Positions 7,014 through 13,552 of a DNA stretch of 19,231 nt are shown here, one piece after another; the stretch's first letter is position 1, and each line of letters starts with the position of its first letter. A program made the position numbers and the translations under genes. The stretch lies in NCBI GenBank assembly GCA_031289065.1, contig JAITQI010000089.1:1-19231 (forward strand), read 5' to 3'. This stretch comes from Oscillospiraceae bacterium. Its GTDB lineage: Bacteria > Bacillota > Clostridia > Oscillospirales > UBA929. Below the pieces are notes generated by a model, which worked only from the letters and a program-made list of their open reading frames with translations, was not told where the DNA came from and did not search any database.

Positions 7014-7640
7014 ATGGCAAGATACACGGACGCGGTGTGCCGCCAGTGCCGCCGCGAAGGACAAAAGCTCTTTCTCAAGGGCGATCGTTGCTTTACCGAT
7101 AAGTGCGGCGTCGTGCGCCGGGCCTATCCGCCGGGGCAACACGGCCAGGGCCGCAAAAAGAACTCTGAGTACGGCCTCCAGCTGCGCGAGAAAATGAAGA
7201 CCCGCCGGTACTACGGCGTCTTGGAGAGCCAATTCTCCAAATATTTCGACATGGCCGCCAACACCAAGGGCGTCACCGGCGAAAACCTGTTGCGCATTTT
7301 GGAATCCCGCATGGACAACGTAGTCTATCGCCTGGGGTTTGCGATGTCGCGCCCCGAGGCGCGCCAGCTCGTCGGCCATGGGCATTTTATCGTCAACGGC
7401 CACAAGGTTGACATCCCCTCCTATCTCGTCAAGGCCGGCGACGAGGTCTCTCTGCGCCTCCGCAGCCGCAGCAGCGAAAAAATCAAAGCCTCCCTGGAGG
7501 CCAACGCGTCCCGCGTGCCGCCCAAGTGGCTGACCCTCGACCGTGACGCCATGACCGCCAAGGTCGTCGCGTTGCCGGATCGCGACGATATCGATCTGCC
7601 CGTCGAGGAGCATCTCATCGTGGAGCTGTATTCCAAGTAA
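7014..7640 (+). CDS. rpsD: 30S ribosomal protein S4 (uS4), zinc form
   Basis: The 208-aa product is uS4, a primary 16S rRNA-binding protein that starts assembly of the 5' domain. The N-terminal zinc site C9, C12, C26, C31 is complete (CRQC, then GDRC and KCG), which marks the C+ form. A typical S4 RNA-binding domain follows in the second half: SRMDNVVYRLGFAMSRPEAR, then QLVGHGHFIVNGHKVDIPSY. The start is ATG 7014, with AAGGAGG at 6999-7005. An upstream in-frame ATG at 6960 lies within rpsK and adds residues outside the family. In other bacteria S4 regulates the alpha operon; no operator structure was identified here. Confidence 0.97.
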   Translation: MARYTDAVCRQCRREGQKLFLKGDRCFTDKCGVVRRAYPPGQHGQGRKKNSEYGLQLREKMKTRRYYGVLESQFSKYFDMAANTKGVTGENLLRILESRMDNVVYRLGFAMSRPEARQLVGHGHFIVNGHKVDIPSYLVKAGDEVSLRLRSRSSEKIKASLEANASRVPPKWLTLDRDAMTAKVVALPDRDDIDLPVEEHLIVELYSK

Positions 7641-7720
7641 TCGCCGCCATTTACGACAGAATCGCGCACAAGGGTAATGAGGTAGGCTTTGGCTTGGCAG
7701 AAGGAGGGTTATATCGCTTC

Positions 7721-8668
7721 ATGATCGAAATTGAAAAGCCCCGCATCGAATGCGTTGAGGATCCGGGCAATCCGACCTACGGCAAATTCATCGTCGAGCC
7801 GCTGGAACGCGGCTATGGCACAACTCTGGGCAACTCCCTGCGGCGCATTCTCCTGTCCTCCCTCCCTGGCACGGCGGTGACCACCATCAAAATCGCCGGG
7901 GTGCAACACGAGTTTTCCACCATTCCCGGCGTCAAGGAGGACGTCACCGAGATCGTCCTGAACATCAAGGGCATCACGGCGCGGTTGCACAGCCCGGGCG
8001 TCAAGACGGTCTACCTAGAGGGCCACGGCGAGGGCGAGCTGAAAGCCGGGGACATAAAAGCCGACGGCGAGGTCGAAATTTTAAATCCCGAGCTGCACAT
8101 CGCCACCCTCAGCCCCGACGCCGACCTGGAGATGGAGATGACCCTCTCCCACGGGCGCGGCTATGTCCCCTCCGAGCGCAACAAACCGGCCCAGTCCATC
8201 ATCGGGCTCATCCCGGTGGATTCCATTTACACCCCGGTTCACAAGGTCAATTACACGGTGGAAAACACCCGCGTGGGCCAAATGACCGACTTTGACCGCC
8301 TGACCCTGGAAGTCTGGACCGACGGCACCATCTCGGCCCGGGACGCCGTCAGCCTGGGCGCGAAAATCATGTCCGACCACATGATGCTCTTCGCCGACCT
8401 GTCGGCCGCCGTGGGCGCTCGCGCCACCGTCGTGGAAAAAGCCGAGTCCCATCGGGACAAGGTGCTGGAAATGACCATCGAGGAGCTCGATCTGTCCGTG
8501 CGCAGCTTCAACTGCCTCAAACGGGCGGGCATCAACACGGTGGAGGATCTCGTGGGCAAGAGCGAGGCCGACATGATGAAGGTGCGCAACCTGGGACGGA
8601 AATCCCTGGAAGAAGTAATGAACAAACTGATCGCCATGGGCCTGGCCCTGGCGCCGGAAGAAATCTAA
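7721..8668 (+). CDS. rpoA: DNA-directed RNA polymerase subunit alpha
   Basis: The 315-aa alpha subunit dimerises to nucleate RNA polymerase assembly. The N-terminal domain starts MIEIEKPRIECVED and includes PLERGYGTTLGNSLRRILLS, the conserved assembly face. The C-terminal domain (about residues 250-305), which contacts UP elements and activators, is seen in IEELDLSVRSFNCLKRAGIN and VRNLGRKSLEEV. The length matches Bacillus-type alpha subunits. The start is ATG 7721, which gives the canonical family N-terminus, with AAGGAGG at 7701-7707 at a rather long 13-nt spacing. An in-frame TTG at 7694 precedes that ribosome binding site and was not used. It is 80 nt after rpsD. Confidence 0.97.
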   Translation: MIEIEKPRIECVEDPGNPTYGKFIVEPLERGYGTTLGNSLRRILLSSLPGTAVTTIKIAGVQHEFSTIPGVKEDVTEIVLNIKGITARLHSPGVKTVYLEGHGEGELKAGDIKADGEVEILNPELHIATLSPDADLEMEMTLSHGRGYVPSERNKPAQSIIGLIPVDSIYTPVHKVNYTVENTRVGQMTDFDRLTLEVWTDGTISARDAVSLGAKIMSDHMMLFADLSAAVGARATVVEKAESHRDKVLEMTIEELDLSVRSFNCLKRAGINTVEDLVGKSEADMMKVRNLGRKSLEEVMNKLIAMGLALAPEEI

Positions 8669-8704
8669 CCCCCAGCAGCCGCTGAATCCGTCGGCCCGGC
8701 GTCC

Positions 8705-8727
8705 GCCGCGTCCGATGGGTTCGCGGC
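8705..8727 (+). other. Hairpin between rpoA and rplQ
   Basis: GCCGCG (8705-8710) can pair with CGCGGC (8722-8727) around an 11-nt loop in the 86-nt gap between rpoA and rplQ. No T-run follows. It could slow or tune translation of rplQ or be a chance product of GC-rich spacer sequence. Confidence 0.25.
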
Positions 8728-8754
8728 CCCCCAAGAGAGAGGAGTCGAGGCACC

Positions 8755-9090
8755 ATGCCGAGAAAATTAGGGCGTACCACCGATCAGCGCCTGGCCATGC
8801 TGCGAGCGATGGTGACAAACGTCATCGAGTTCGGGCGCATTGAAACCACCATCACCCGCGCCCGGGAAGTCGGCCCGTTGGTCGAGCGCATGATCACCCT
8901 GGGCAAACAGAACACCCTGTCCGCCCGCCGTGCGGCCATGGCCTTCATTACCAAAGAAGACGCGGTCAAGAAGCTCTTTGAGGCCACCGCCCCCGGATAC
9001 GCCGAGCGTCAGGGCGGCTATACCCGCGTCACCCGTCTCGGCCCCCGCCGGGGCGACGCCGCCGAGATGGCGGTTCTGGAACTGGTGTGA
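8755..9090 (+). CDS. rplQ: 50S ribosomal protein L17 (bL17)
   Basis: The 111-aa product is bL17, a large-subunit protein near the peptide exit tunnel. The sequence shows the short family form: MPRKLGRTTDQRLAMLRAMV, then ETTITRAREVGPLVERMITL, and the C-terminal GYTRVTRLGPRRGDAAEMAV. The ATG at 8755 follows AGAGGAG with normal spacing. It is the last gene of the alpha operon. The ecfA/ecfT-truA-rplM-rpsI genes that often follow in Firmicutes are not next to it here. Confidence 0.98.
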   Translation: MPRKLGRTTDQRLAMLRAMVTNVIEFGRIETTITRAREVGPLVERMITLGKQNTLSARRAAMAFITKEDAVKKLFEATAPGYAERQGGYTRVTRLGPRRGDAAEMAVLELV

Positions 9091-9108
9091 CAAGACAGAG
9101 ATAAAAAA

Positions 9109-9154
9109 CAAAGGGCAGAAGGCGGAACCCCCGGTTCCCGCTCTCTGCCCTTGT
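9109..9154 (+). terminator. Strong inverted repeat ending the ribosomal operon
   Basis: AAGGGCAGA (9111-9119) pairs perfectly with TCTGCCCTT (9144-9152). An inner helix forms from GCGGAAC (9122-9128) and GTTCCCGC (9134-9141), with one bulge. On the + strand only TTGT follows, so it is a poor rho-independent site in that direction. Upstream lies AAAAAACA (9103-9110), which gives a proper U-tract for transcripts on the - strand. It probably marks the operon end, perhaps acting in both directions. Confidence 0.5.
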
Positions 9155-9157
9155 CAC

Positions 9158-9176
9158 ATGAGGAGAGGTCCCTCAT
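9158..9176 (+). other. Small hairpin upstream of egsA
   Basis: ATGAGG (9158-9163) pairs with CCTCAT (9171-9176) around a 7-nt loop, 26 nt before the next start codon. A TTGACA follows at 9178-9183, but no -10 box stands at the right distance. Its role is unknown. Confidence 0.3.
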
Positions 9177-9202
9177 ATTGACATTGAAAAGGGGAAAACG
9201 GC

Positions 9203-10462
9203 ATGTCGGAAAAGAGCCTTCTGGCCTCCCTGGAACACTGTCCCTGCGGCCGGGATCACGACCGCGCCCAGCCCCTATTGGATTTCGCCCCCGGGGCCAT
9301 GACCCGTCTGCCCGAAACCCTGCGCCGGGCCGGATTGCCTGACCGTCTGCGCGTCGTGGCCGACGGCAACGGGCTGGCCGCCTGCCCGGAACTCCTCGAT
9401 ATACTCAGGGCGGGGGGTTTTTCCTGGGAAATGACCCGGTTTGACGATGTGCGCGGAGCCAAAATCGAGGACGCCCGGCGGGTGCTGACCGAGTCCAAGA
9501 AGAACGCCGCCCTGCTGGCGGTGGGCACCGGCAGCCTTCACGACCTGTGCCGTTACGCCGCCTTCGAGACCAAAAAACCCTTGGCCTTGCTGGCCACCGC
9601 CCCCTCCATGGACGGCTTCGCCTCCACTGTGGCCCCCATCTTCCGGGACGGCTTCAAGGACACCCTGCCCGGGGCGTCCCCCCGTTGCGTCGTCGCCCCG
9701 CCGGAGGTGCTGTCCGCGGCGCCGCTGGCCCTGCGGGCGGCAGGGTTTGGGGACATTGTGGGCAAGGTGACCGCCCTGTTTGATTGGCATGTCGCCCGGC
9801 TGGCGGCGGGAGAGTACCACTGCCCCCGGGTGGAGGCCCTGACCCGGGACGCCTACGCCAAAACCACCGCCCTGGCCCAAGGCGTCCGGGCCGGAACCCC
9901 CGAAGCCATGGCCGCTCTGATGGAGGCCCTCACCCTGTCCGGCTTGTGCATCCAGGCCAGCGGCCTGTCCCGCCCCGCCTCGGGCGGGGAGCACCATATG
10001 GCCCACTACTGGGAAATCCGCGCCACAAACGAGGGGGACACGCCCCCCTTCCACGGCTTGTGCGTCGGCGCGGCCACCCCGGTTCTCATCGAACACTACA
10101 AGCGCTTCGCCGCCGGCCCCTGCCCGGAGATACGCATCCCCTCCTTTTCGGCGGAACAGCTCCGCGACCACTACGGCCGCCTGTATCCCCATGTCCGCCG
10201 GGAAAACACCCCCGACCCCCTGAGGGGCATCGACCCCGCCCGGCTCCGCACCGGCTGGCCGGACATCCAGACCCTGGCCGCCGCCCTGCCCGACCCGGCC
10301 CAACTGCGCGCCCTCCTCCGGGCCGCCGGGGCCCCGGACACCCCCCAGGCCCTCGGCCTCCCCGACGGCTGGGTCGAAGACGCGCTGCGCTACGCCTGCT
10401 ACATCCGCAGCCGTCTCACGCTCCTGCGCCTCACCCAGCAACAGGAAACAACAAACAGTTGA
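9203..10462 (+). CDS. egsA: sn-glycerol-1-phosphate dehydrogenase family protein
   Basis: The 419-aa product belongs to the iron-containing alcohol dehydrogenase superfamily, in the branch of AraM/EgsA and archaeal glycerol-1-phosphate dehydrogenases. These reduce dihydroxyacetone phosphate to sn-glycerol-1-phosphate with NAD(P)H. The nucleotide motif GTGSLHD is at residues 108-114, and the family block TAPSMDGFAS is at 132-141. Likely metal ligands are D184 (GFGDIVGK), a histidine in GGEHHMAHYWE (264/265) and H284 (PPFHGLCVG). A CPCGRDH motif opens the protein (13-19). The ATG at 9203 follows AAAAGGGGAAAA. The gene starts a new unit after the ribosomal operon and lies 34 nt before the FliK-like gene. 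Substrate is inferred from family only. Confidence 0.85.
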   Translation: MSEKSLLASLEHCPCGRDHDRAQPLLDFAPGAMTRLPETLRRAGLPDRLRVVADGNGLAACPELLDILRAGGFSWEMTRFDDVRGAKIEDARRVLTESKKNAALLAVGTGSLHDLCRYAAFETKKPLALLATAPSMDGFASTVAPIFRDGFKDTLPGASPRCVVAPPEVLSAAPLALRAAGFGDIVGKVTALFDWHVARLAAGEYHCPRVEALTRDAYAKTTALAQGVRAGTPEAMAALMEALTLSGLCIQASGLSRPASGGEHHMAHYWEIRATNEGDTPPFHGLCVGAATPVLIEHYKRFAAGPCPEIRIPSFSAEQLRDHYGRLYPHVRRENTPDPLRGIDPARLRTGWPDIQTLAAALPDPAQLRALLRAAGAPDTPQALGLPDGWVEDALRYACYIRSRLTLLRLTQQQETTNS

Positions 10463-10496
10463 CGACGAACCGCCGACCTCGGAAAGGGGTGTCACC

Positions 10497-12212
10497 ATGC
10501 GTGTAGACGCGACGCCGTCACCCGGGCAGCCGGGACGGCCCCAGGCCATCGGAACCCAGCCCGCCCTGCCCTTGGAGGTAGGGGAGACCTTGGAAGCCGA
10601 GGTGGTCTCCGCCCGGGAGGACGCCCTCACCCTGAGAACCGGAGAGGGCGGGACGCTGTCCGCCCGCAGCCGCACACCCCTGACCGTCCTGCCGGGGGAC
10701 ACGCTGCGCCTCCTGGTGACCGGCCGACAGGGCTCGGTGCTCACCGTCGCCCTGGCCGACGACCGGGCCGCCGCCCCCCGAGATCTGCTGCGCCGCCTCA
10801 ATCTGCCGGTCACGCCGCAAAACCTGCGCCTGGCCGCGGCCCTGGTCTCCTCCCGGATCGAGACAAGCGCCCGGACGTGGGAGGCTCTGGAAAAAGCCCT
10901 GGCCGCTTTCCCCGGCATGACCCCCGACGAGGCGGTGTTCATGCTGGAGCACCAGGTGCCGGTCAACCGCCAAAACGTCCTGCTGTTTCACCGCATGTCC
11001 CAGCAGGAATTTCAGCTCGGCAGCCTGTTGACCCAATTGGAACAGGTGATAGCCGATGACGCCGCCGTCCCCGGGCAGACCCCTGCCCTCCGGGGCACCG
11101 CCGCCGCTCCGGCGGCAAACCCGGCCTCGCCGGAAAGCGTTGCGCCCCGCCCGACGGCGGCCACCTCCGCCGAAACAGTCCGCCCAGAAGCCGGGTCGCC
11201 CACCCCCACGGGGGACACCCGGCCAGTCGGCCCGACGGCGGCGCAAACGTCCGCCATCCCAACCCAAGGCCCCGCCGAAACCGCCGCGCCGTCGGCCCGG
11301 GCCATCCCGCTCCCCGTTGACGGCGGCCCGCCCACCAATAGCCCCGCCCTCCCGCAAACCGCCCCCCCGGCGGATATCGCGCCCCGGCCCCCGGAACAGG
11401 CGATCCCCGGGCCAAACACCCCGCCCCGGCCCGACCCCGCCCCGCCTCTCCCGGCCCCCTCGGCCACCCCGCCGAACAGCCCCGCCCCCACAGGAAACAC
11501 CCCCCCGCCGAAGGCCGAAGAGCCGCCCGCGGCACCCGGGCAACCCCCCAAACCCCAAGCAGAACAGCCCCTCGACCGGGCCGAAACCCTGCCCGCGCTA
11601 CGGGATATGGTCAAGAGCCTGTTCCGGCAGGTGCGGGCCGAACGGGGTCAGGCCCTGCCCGGCGCGTTGGACGCCGTCAAGCTGGCCAAAGAGACCTCGG
11701 ACGCTCTGCGCGCCATAGGGGAGAGGCTCCACGAGCTACCCCCCCAGCGCCGGGAGGCCGCCCTGACCCTGATGCGGGACATCGCCGACGGCATCCAGTT
11801 TGCCCGACAGATGGAGCATTTTTCCACCGTGGTGCAGTTTCCGGTGCAGATAAACGGCCGGGACGCCGACGCCGAGTTGTATGTCTTCAGGGACGGCGCC
11901 CGGGGGAACAAGCTCGACCCCCGCAACGCCACCCTGTTCCTGTCCCTGGCCACCGCCCACATGGGCCGGGTGGAAACCCTCACCCGCGTCATCGGCGTCA
12001 ATGTGGAATGCGACTTCAAATTGGCCGAAAAAGCCTGGGCCGACCAAGCCCAAGCCGACGCCGGCCTATTGCGGGAGCTGCTGGCCCAAAACGGCTTCCA
12101 ACTGACCCGCTCCTCCTTTGAAAAAGCCGAAGCCCCCGCCGAAGGCCCCCTGGCCGTCAGCCAAGAATGGGAAAAATTTGCCAAACGATACACCTTTGAG
12201 GCCCAAATATAA
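10497..12212 (+). CDS. FliK-like protein with proline-rich linker
   Basis: The 571-aa product has three parts. Residues 1-187 form an N-terminal domain with an OB-like beta region (VGETLEAEVVSAREDALTLR, then LPGDTLRLLV) and a helical part (LRRLNLPVTPQNLRLAAALV). Residues about 188-360 are a very proline- and alanine-rich linker. The rest is a C-terminal domain; its segment from about residue 445 (PVQINGRDADAELYVFRDG and the later AHMGRVETLTRVIGVNVECD) resembles the hook-type domain of FliK proteins. FliK is exported and measures hook length by pairing a flexible N-terminal part with a C-terminal switch domain. There is no signal peptide. The ATG at 10497 follows GGAAAGGGG. It stands away from the flagellar cluster 3 kb downstream, so the hook-length role is inference; a generic hypothetical label is the fallback. 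Confidence 0.55.
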   Translation: MRVDATPSPGQPGRPQAIGTQPALPLEVGETLEAEVVSAREDALTLRTGEGGTLSARSRTPLTVLPGDTLRLLVTGRQGSVLTVALADDRAAAPRDLLRRLNLPVTPQNLRLAAALVSSRIETSARTWEALEKALAAFPGMTPDEAVFMLEHQVPVNRQNVLLFHRMSQQEFQLGSLLTQLEQVIADDAAVPGQTPALRGTAAAPAANPASPESVAPRPTAATSAETVRPEAGSPTPTGDTRPVGPTAAQTSAIPTQGPAETAAPSARAIPLPVDGGPPTNSPALPQTAPPADIAPRPPEQAIPGPNTPPRPDPAPPLPAPSATPPNSPAPTGNTPPPKAEEPPAAPGQPPKPQAEQPLDRAETLPALRDMVKSLFRQVRAERGQALPGALDAVKLAKETSDALRAIGERLHELPPQRREAALTLMRDIADGIQFARQMEHFSTVVQFPVQINGRDADAELYVFRDGARGNKLDPRNATLFLSLATAHMGRVETLTRVIGVNVECDFKLAEKAWADQAQADAGLLRELLAQNGFQLTRSSFEKAEAPAEGPLAVSQEWEKFAKRYTFEAQI

Positions 12213-12233
12213 CCCACGTATCCGACACGACAA

Positions 12234-12247
12234 CCACTGATTTCTGA
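12234..12247. repeat. Degenerate heptamer pair before ilvE
   Basis: CCACTGA (12234-12240) and TTTCTGA (12241-12247) stand directly before the GAAAGGGA ribosome binding site of the aminotransferase gene. CTGATTTCTGAAA here differs by one base from CTGACTTCTGAAA before infA (5672-5684). It is a weaker member of the same heptamer family. Confidence 0.35.
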
Positions 12248-12262
12248 AAGGGAGTGCCCGCC

Positions 12263-13327
12263 ATGCCCGCCATCCAAATCACCCGCACCGACGCCCCCAA
12301 ACCGAAGCCCGATATGAACAGCCTTGGTTTCGGCAAGTATTTCTCCGACCACATGTTCCTGTTGGACTACGACCCCCAAAACGGCTGGCACGACGCCCGT
12401 ATCCAGCCCTACGGCCCGCTGTCTCTCGACCCGGCCAGCATGGTGCTGCATTACGGCCAGGAGGTCTTCGAGGGCCTCAAAGCCTACCGCGCCGCCGACG
12501 GGCGCACCCTGCTCTTCCGGCCCATCGAGAACATTCGCCGGATGAACCGCTCCAACGAGCGCCTGCGCATCGCCACCGTGGACGAACCCCTCTTCCTGGA
12601 GGCCATGAAAACCCTCGTCCGCACCGACATCGACTGGGTGCCCACCCTGCCGGACACCTCTCTGTATATCCGCCCCTTTGTCATCGCCACCGACCCCTTT
12701 TTGGGTGTCCGGGCGTCTGAAACGTACAAATTGCTGATCATCCTCTCCCCGGTGGGGGCATACTATCCGGAAGGGATGGACCCGGTCAGCATCCTCATCG
12801 AAACCGAGGACGTCCGCGCCGTCAAGGGCGGCACCGGGGAAACCAAGACCGGCGGCAACTACGCCGCCACCATCCGCGCCCAGGACAGAGCCAAGAAAAA
12901 GGGCTACACCCAGGTGCTGTGGCTGGACGGCGTGCACCGCCGCTTCATTGAGGAGGTGGGCACCATGAACGTCTTCTTCGTCCTCGACGGCACGGTGGTC
13001 ACCCCGCCCCTGGAGGGCTCCATCCTGCCCGGCGTCACCCGGGATTCGGCCATCCGCCTGCTCAAAGGCTGGGGCGTCCCCGTGGAGGAGCGCCGCCTCG
13101 CCATCGACGAGCTGACAGACGCCGCCGCCGCGGGCCGCCTAAACGAGGCCTTCGGCACCGGCACCGCCGCCGTCATCTCCCCCATCGGCCAGTTCAACGT
13201 CAACGACACCCTCATCCCGGTGTGCGGCGGCCAAACCGGTCCCCTGGCCCAGCGCCTCTACGACGAGCTCACCGCCATCCAATGGGGCCGCAAACCCGAC
13301 ACACACGGCTGGACACAAGAAGTGTGA
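12263..13327 (+). CDS. ilvE: Branched-chain amino acid aminotransferase
   Basis: The 354-aa pyridoxal-phosphate enzyme of fold type IV exchanges amino groups between glutamate and the 2-oxo acids of leucine, isoleucine and valine in the cytoplasm. The long, eukaryote-like subtype is indicated by HYGQEVFEGLKAYR (63-76), SLYIRPFVIAT (133-143), and KGGTGETKTGGNYAA (188-202), where K195 is the expected cofactor lysine. EEVGTMNVFF (230-239) and FGTGTAAVISPIG are further conserved blocks. The start is ATG 12263, 8 nt after GGGAG; an in-frame GTG at 12254 overlaps that site. No T-box or leader fits in the 50-nt gap upstream. A perfect inverted repeat follows the gene. Confidence 0.96.
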   Translation: MPAIQITRTDAPKPKPDMNSLGFGKYFSDHMFLLDYDPQNGWHDARIQPYGPLSLDPASMVLHYGQEVFEGLKAYRAADGRTLLFRPIENIRRMNRSNERLRIATVDEPLFLEAMKTLVRTDIDWVPTLPDTSLYIRPFVIATDPFLGVRASETYKLLIILSPVGAYYPEGMDPVSILIETEDVRAVKGGTGETKTGGNYAATIRAQDRAKKKGYTQVLWLDGVHRRFIEEVGTMNVFFVLDGTVVTPPLEGSILPGVTRDSAIRLLKGWGVPVEERRLAIDELTDAAAAGRLNEAFGTGTAAVISPIGQFNVNDTLIPVCGGQTGPLAQRLYDELTAIQWGRKPDTHGWTQEV

Positions 13328-13333
13328 GGCGAT

Positions 13334-13367
13334 AACCGAGGGGCGATGATCCCATCGCCCCTCGGTT
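13334..13367 (+). terminator. Perfect 15-bp inverted repeat after ilvE
   Basis: AACCGAGGGGCGATG (13334-13348) pairs without mismatch with CATCGCCCCTCGGTT (13353-13367) around the 4-nt loop ATCC. It starts 6 nt after the ilvE stop. The T-content after it (TTCATACTATTCT) is weak, but stem strength and position favour a terminator. Confidence 0.65.
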
Positions 13368-13411
13368 CATACTATTCTCTCCCAAGCGTTTCGCACCTTC
13401 CGAAGCCTCGC

Positions 13412-13427
13412 TGAAAAATATTTTTCA
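13412..13427. promoter_or_regulatory. 16-bp perfect palindrome, possible operator or UP-like element
   Basis: TGAAAAATATTTTTCA is fully self-complementary and ends 8 bp before the -35 box at 13436. Palindromes of this size next to a promoter often bind a dimeric regulator. The AT-rich tract could also contact the alpha C-terminal domain. No protein is assigned. Confidence 0.4.
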
Positions 13428-13435
13428 AAAACCTC

Positions 13436-13464
13436 TTGCATTTCCCCCAAAGGTCTGGTACAAT
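13436..13464 (+). promoter_or_regulatory. Sigma-A promoter for the Gly-rich protein/pspA unit
   Basis: The -35 box TTGCAT (13436-13441) and -10 box TACAAT (13459-13464) are separated by 17 nt. TGG just before the -10 box gives an extended -10 (TGGTACAAT). Transcription would start near 13471. This is the clearest housekeeping promoter in the window. Confidence 0.8.
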
Positions 13465-13476
13465 AAAAAAGTCGGG

Positions 13477-13527
13477 AGGCAATCACAAGATTGCCTGAAA
13501 CAATCCGAAGATGATTCAAAATCATCT
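13477..13527 (+). other. Two tandem hairpins in the 5' leader
   Basis: AGGCAATC (13477-13484) pairs with GATTGCCT (13489-13496) around ACAA. AGATGATT (13509-13516) pairs with AATCATCT (13520-13527) around CAA. Both are perfect 8-bp stems between the predicted transcription start and the ribosome binding site (GGGAGGT, about 13539-13545). They may stabilise the mRNA or be a protein-binding site; no known riboswitch class was recognised. Confidence 0.55.
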
Positions 13528-13552
13528 CAGTGTGAAAAGGGAGGTGTCTAAC

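Noticed and set aside
5279..7078. A 599-codon open frame on the - strand across map, KOW, infA, rpmJ, rpsM and rpsK
   Set aside because: It lies opposite six certain genes, has no recognisable domain, and such long antisense frames are common in GC-rich coding DNA.
9178..9206. TTGACA before egsA as a sigma-A promoter
   Set aside because: No -10 box at 16-18 nt spacing, and the start codon would lie inside the promoter.
9275..10966. A 563-codon open frame on the - strand opposite egsA and the FliK-like gene
   Set aside because: Low-complexity, Gly/Gln-rich translation without family features; it is explained by codon composition of the + strand genes.
11056..11718. A 220-codon Pro/Arg-rich frame within the FliK-like linker
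   Set aside because: It is the frame-shifted shadow of a GC-rich repeat-like linker; no start site or domain supports it.
12213..12262. T-box or leader-peptide control of ilvE
   Set aside because: The 50-nt gap is too short for a T-box, and no leader frame rich in branched-chain codons is present.
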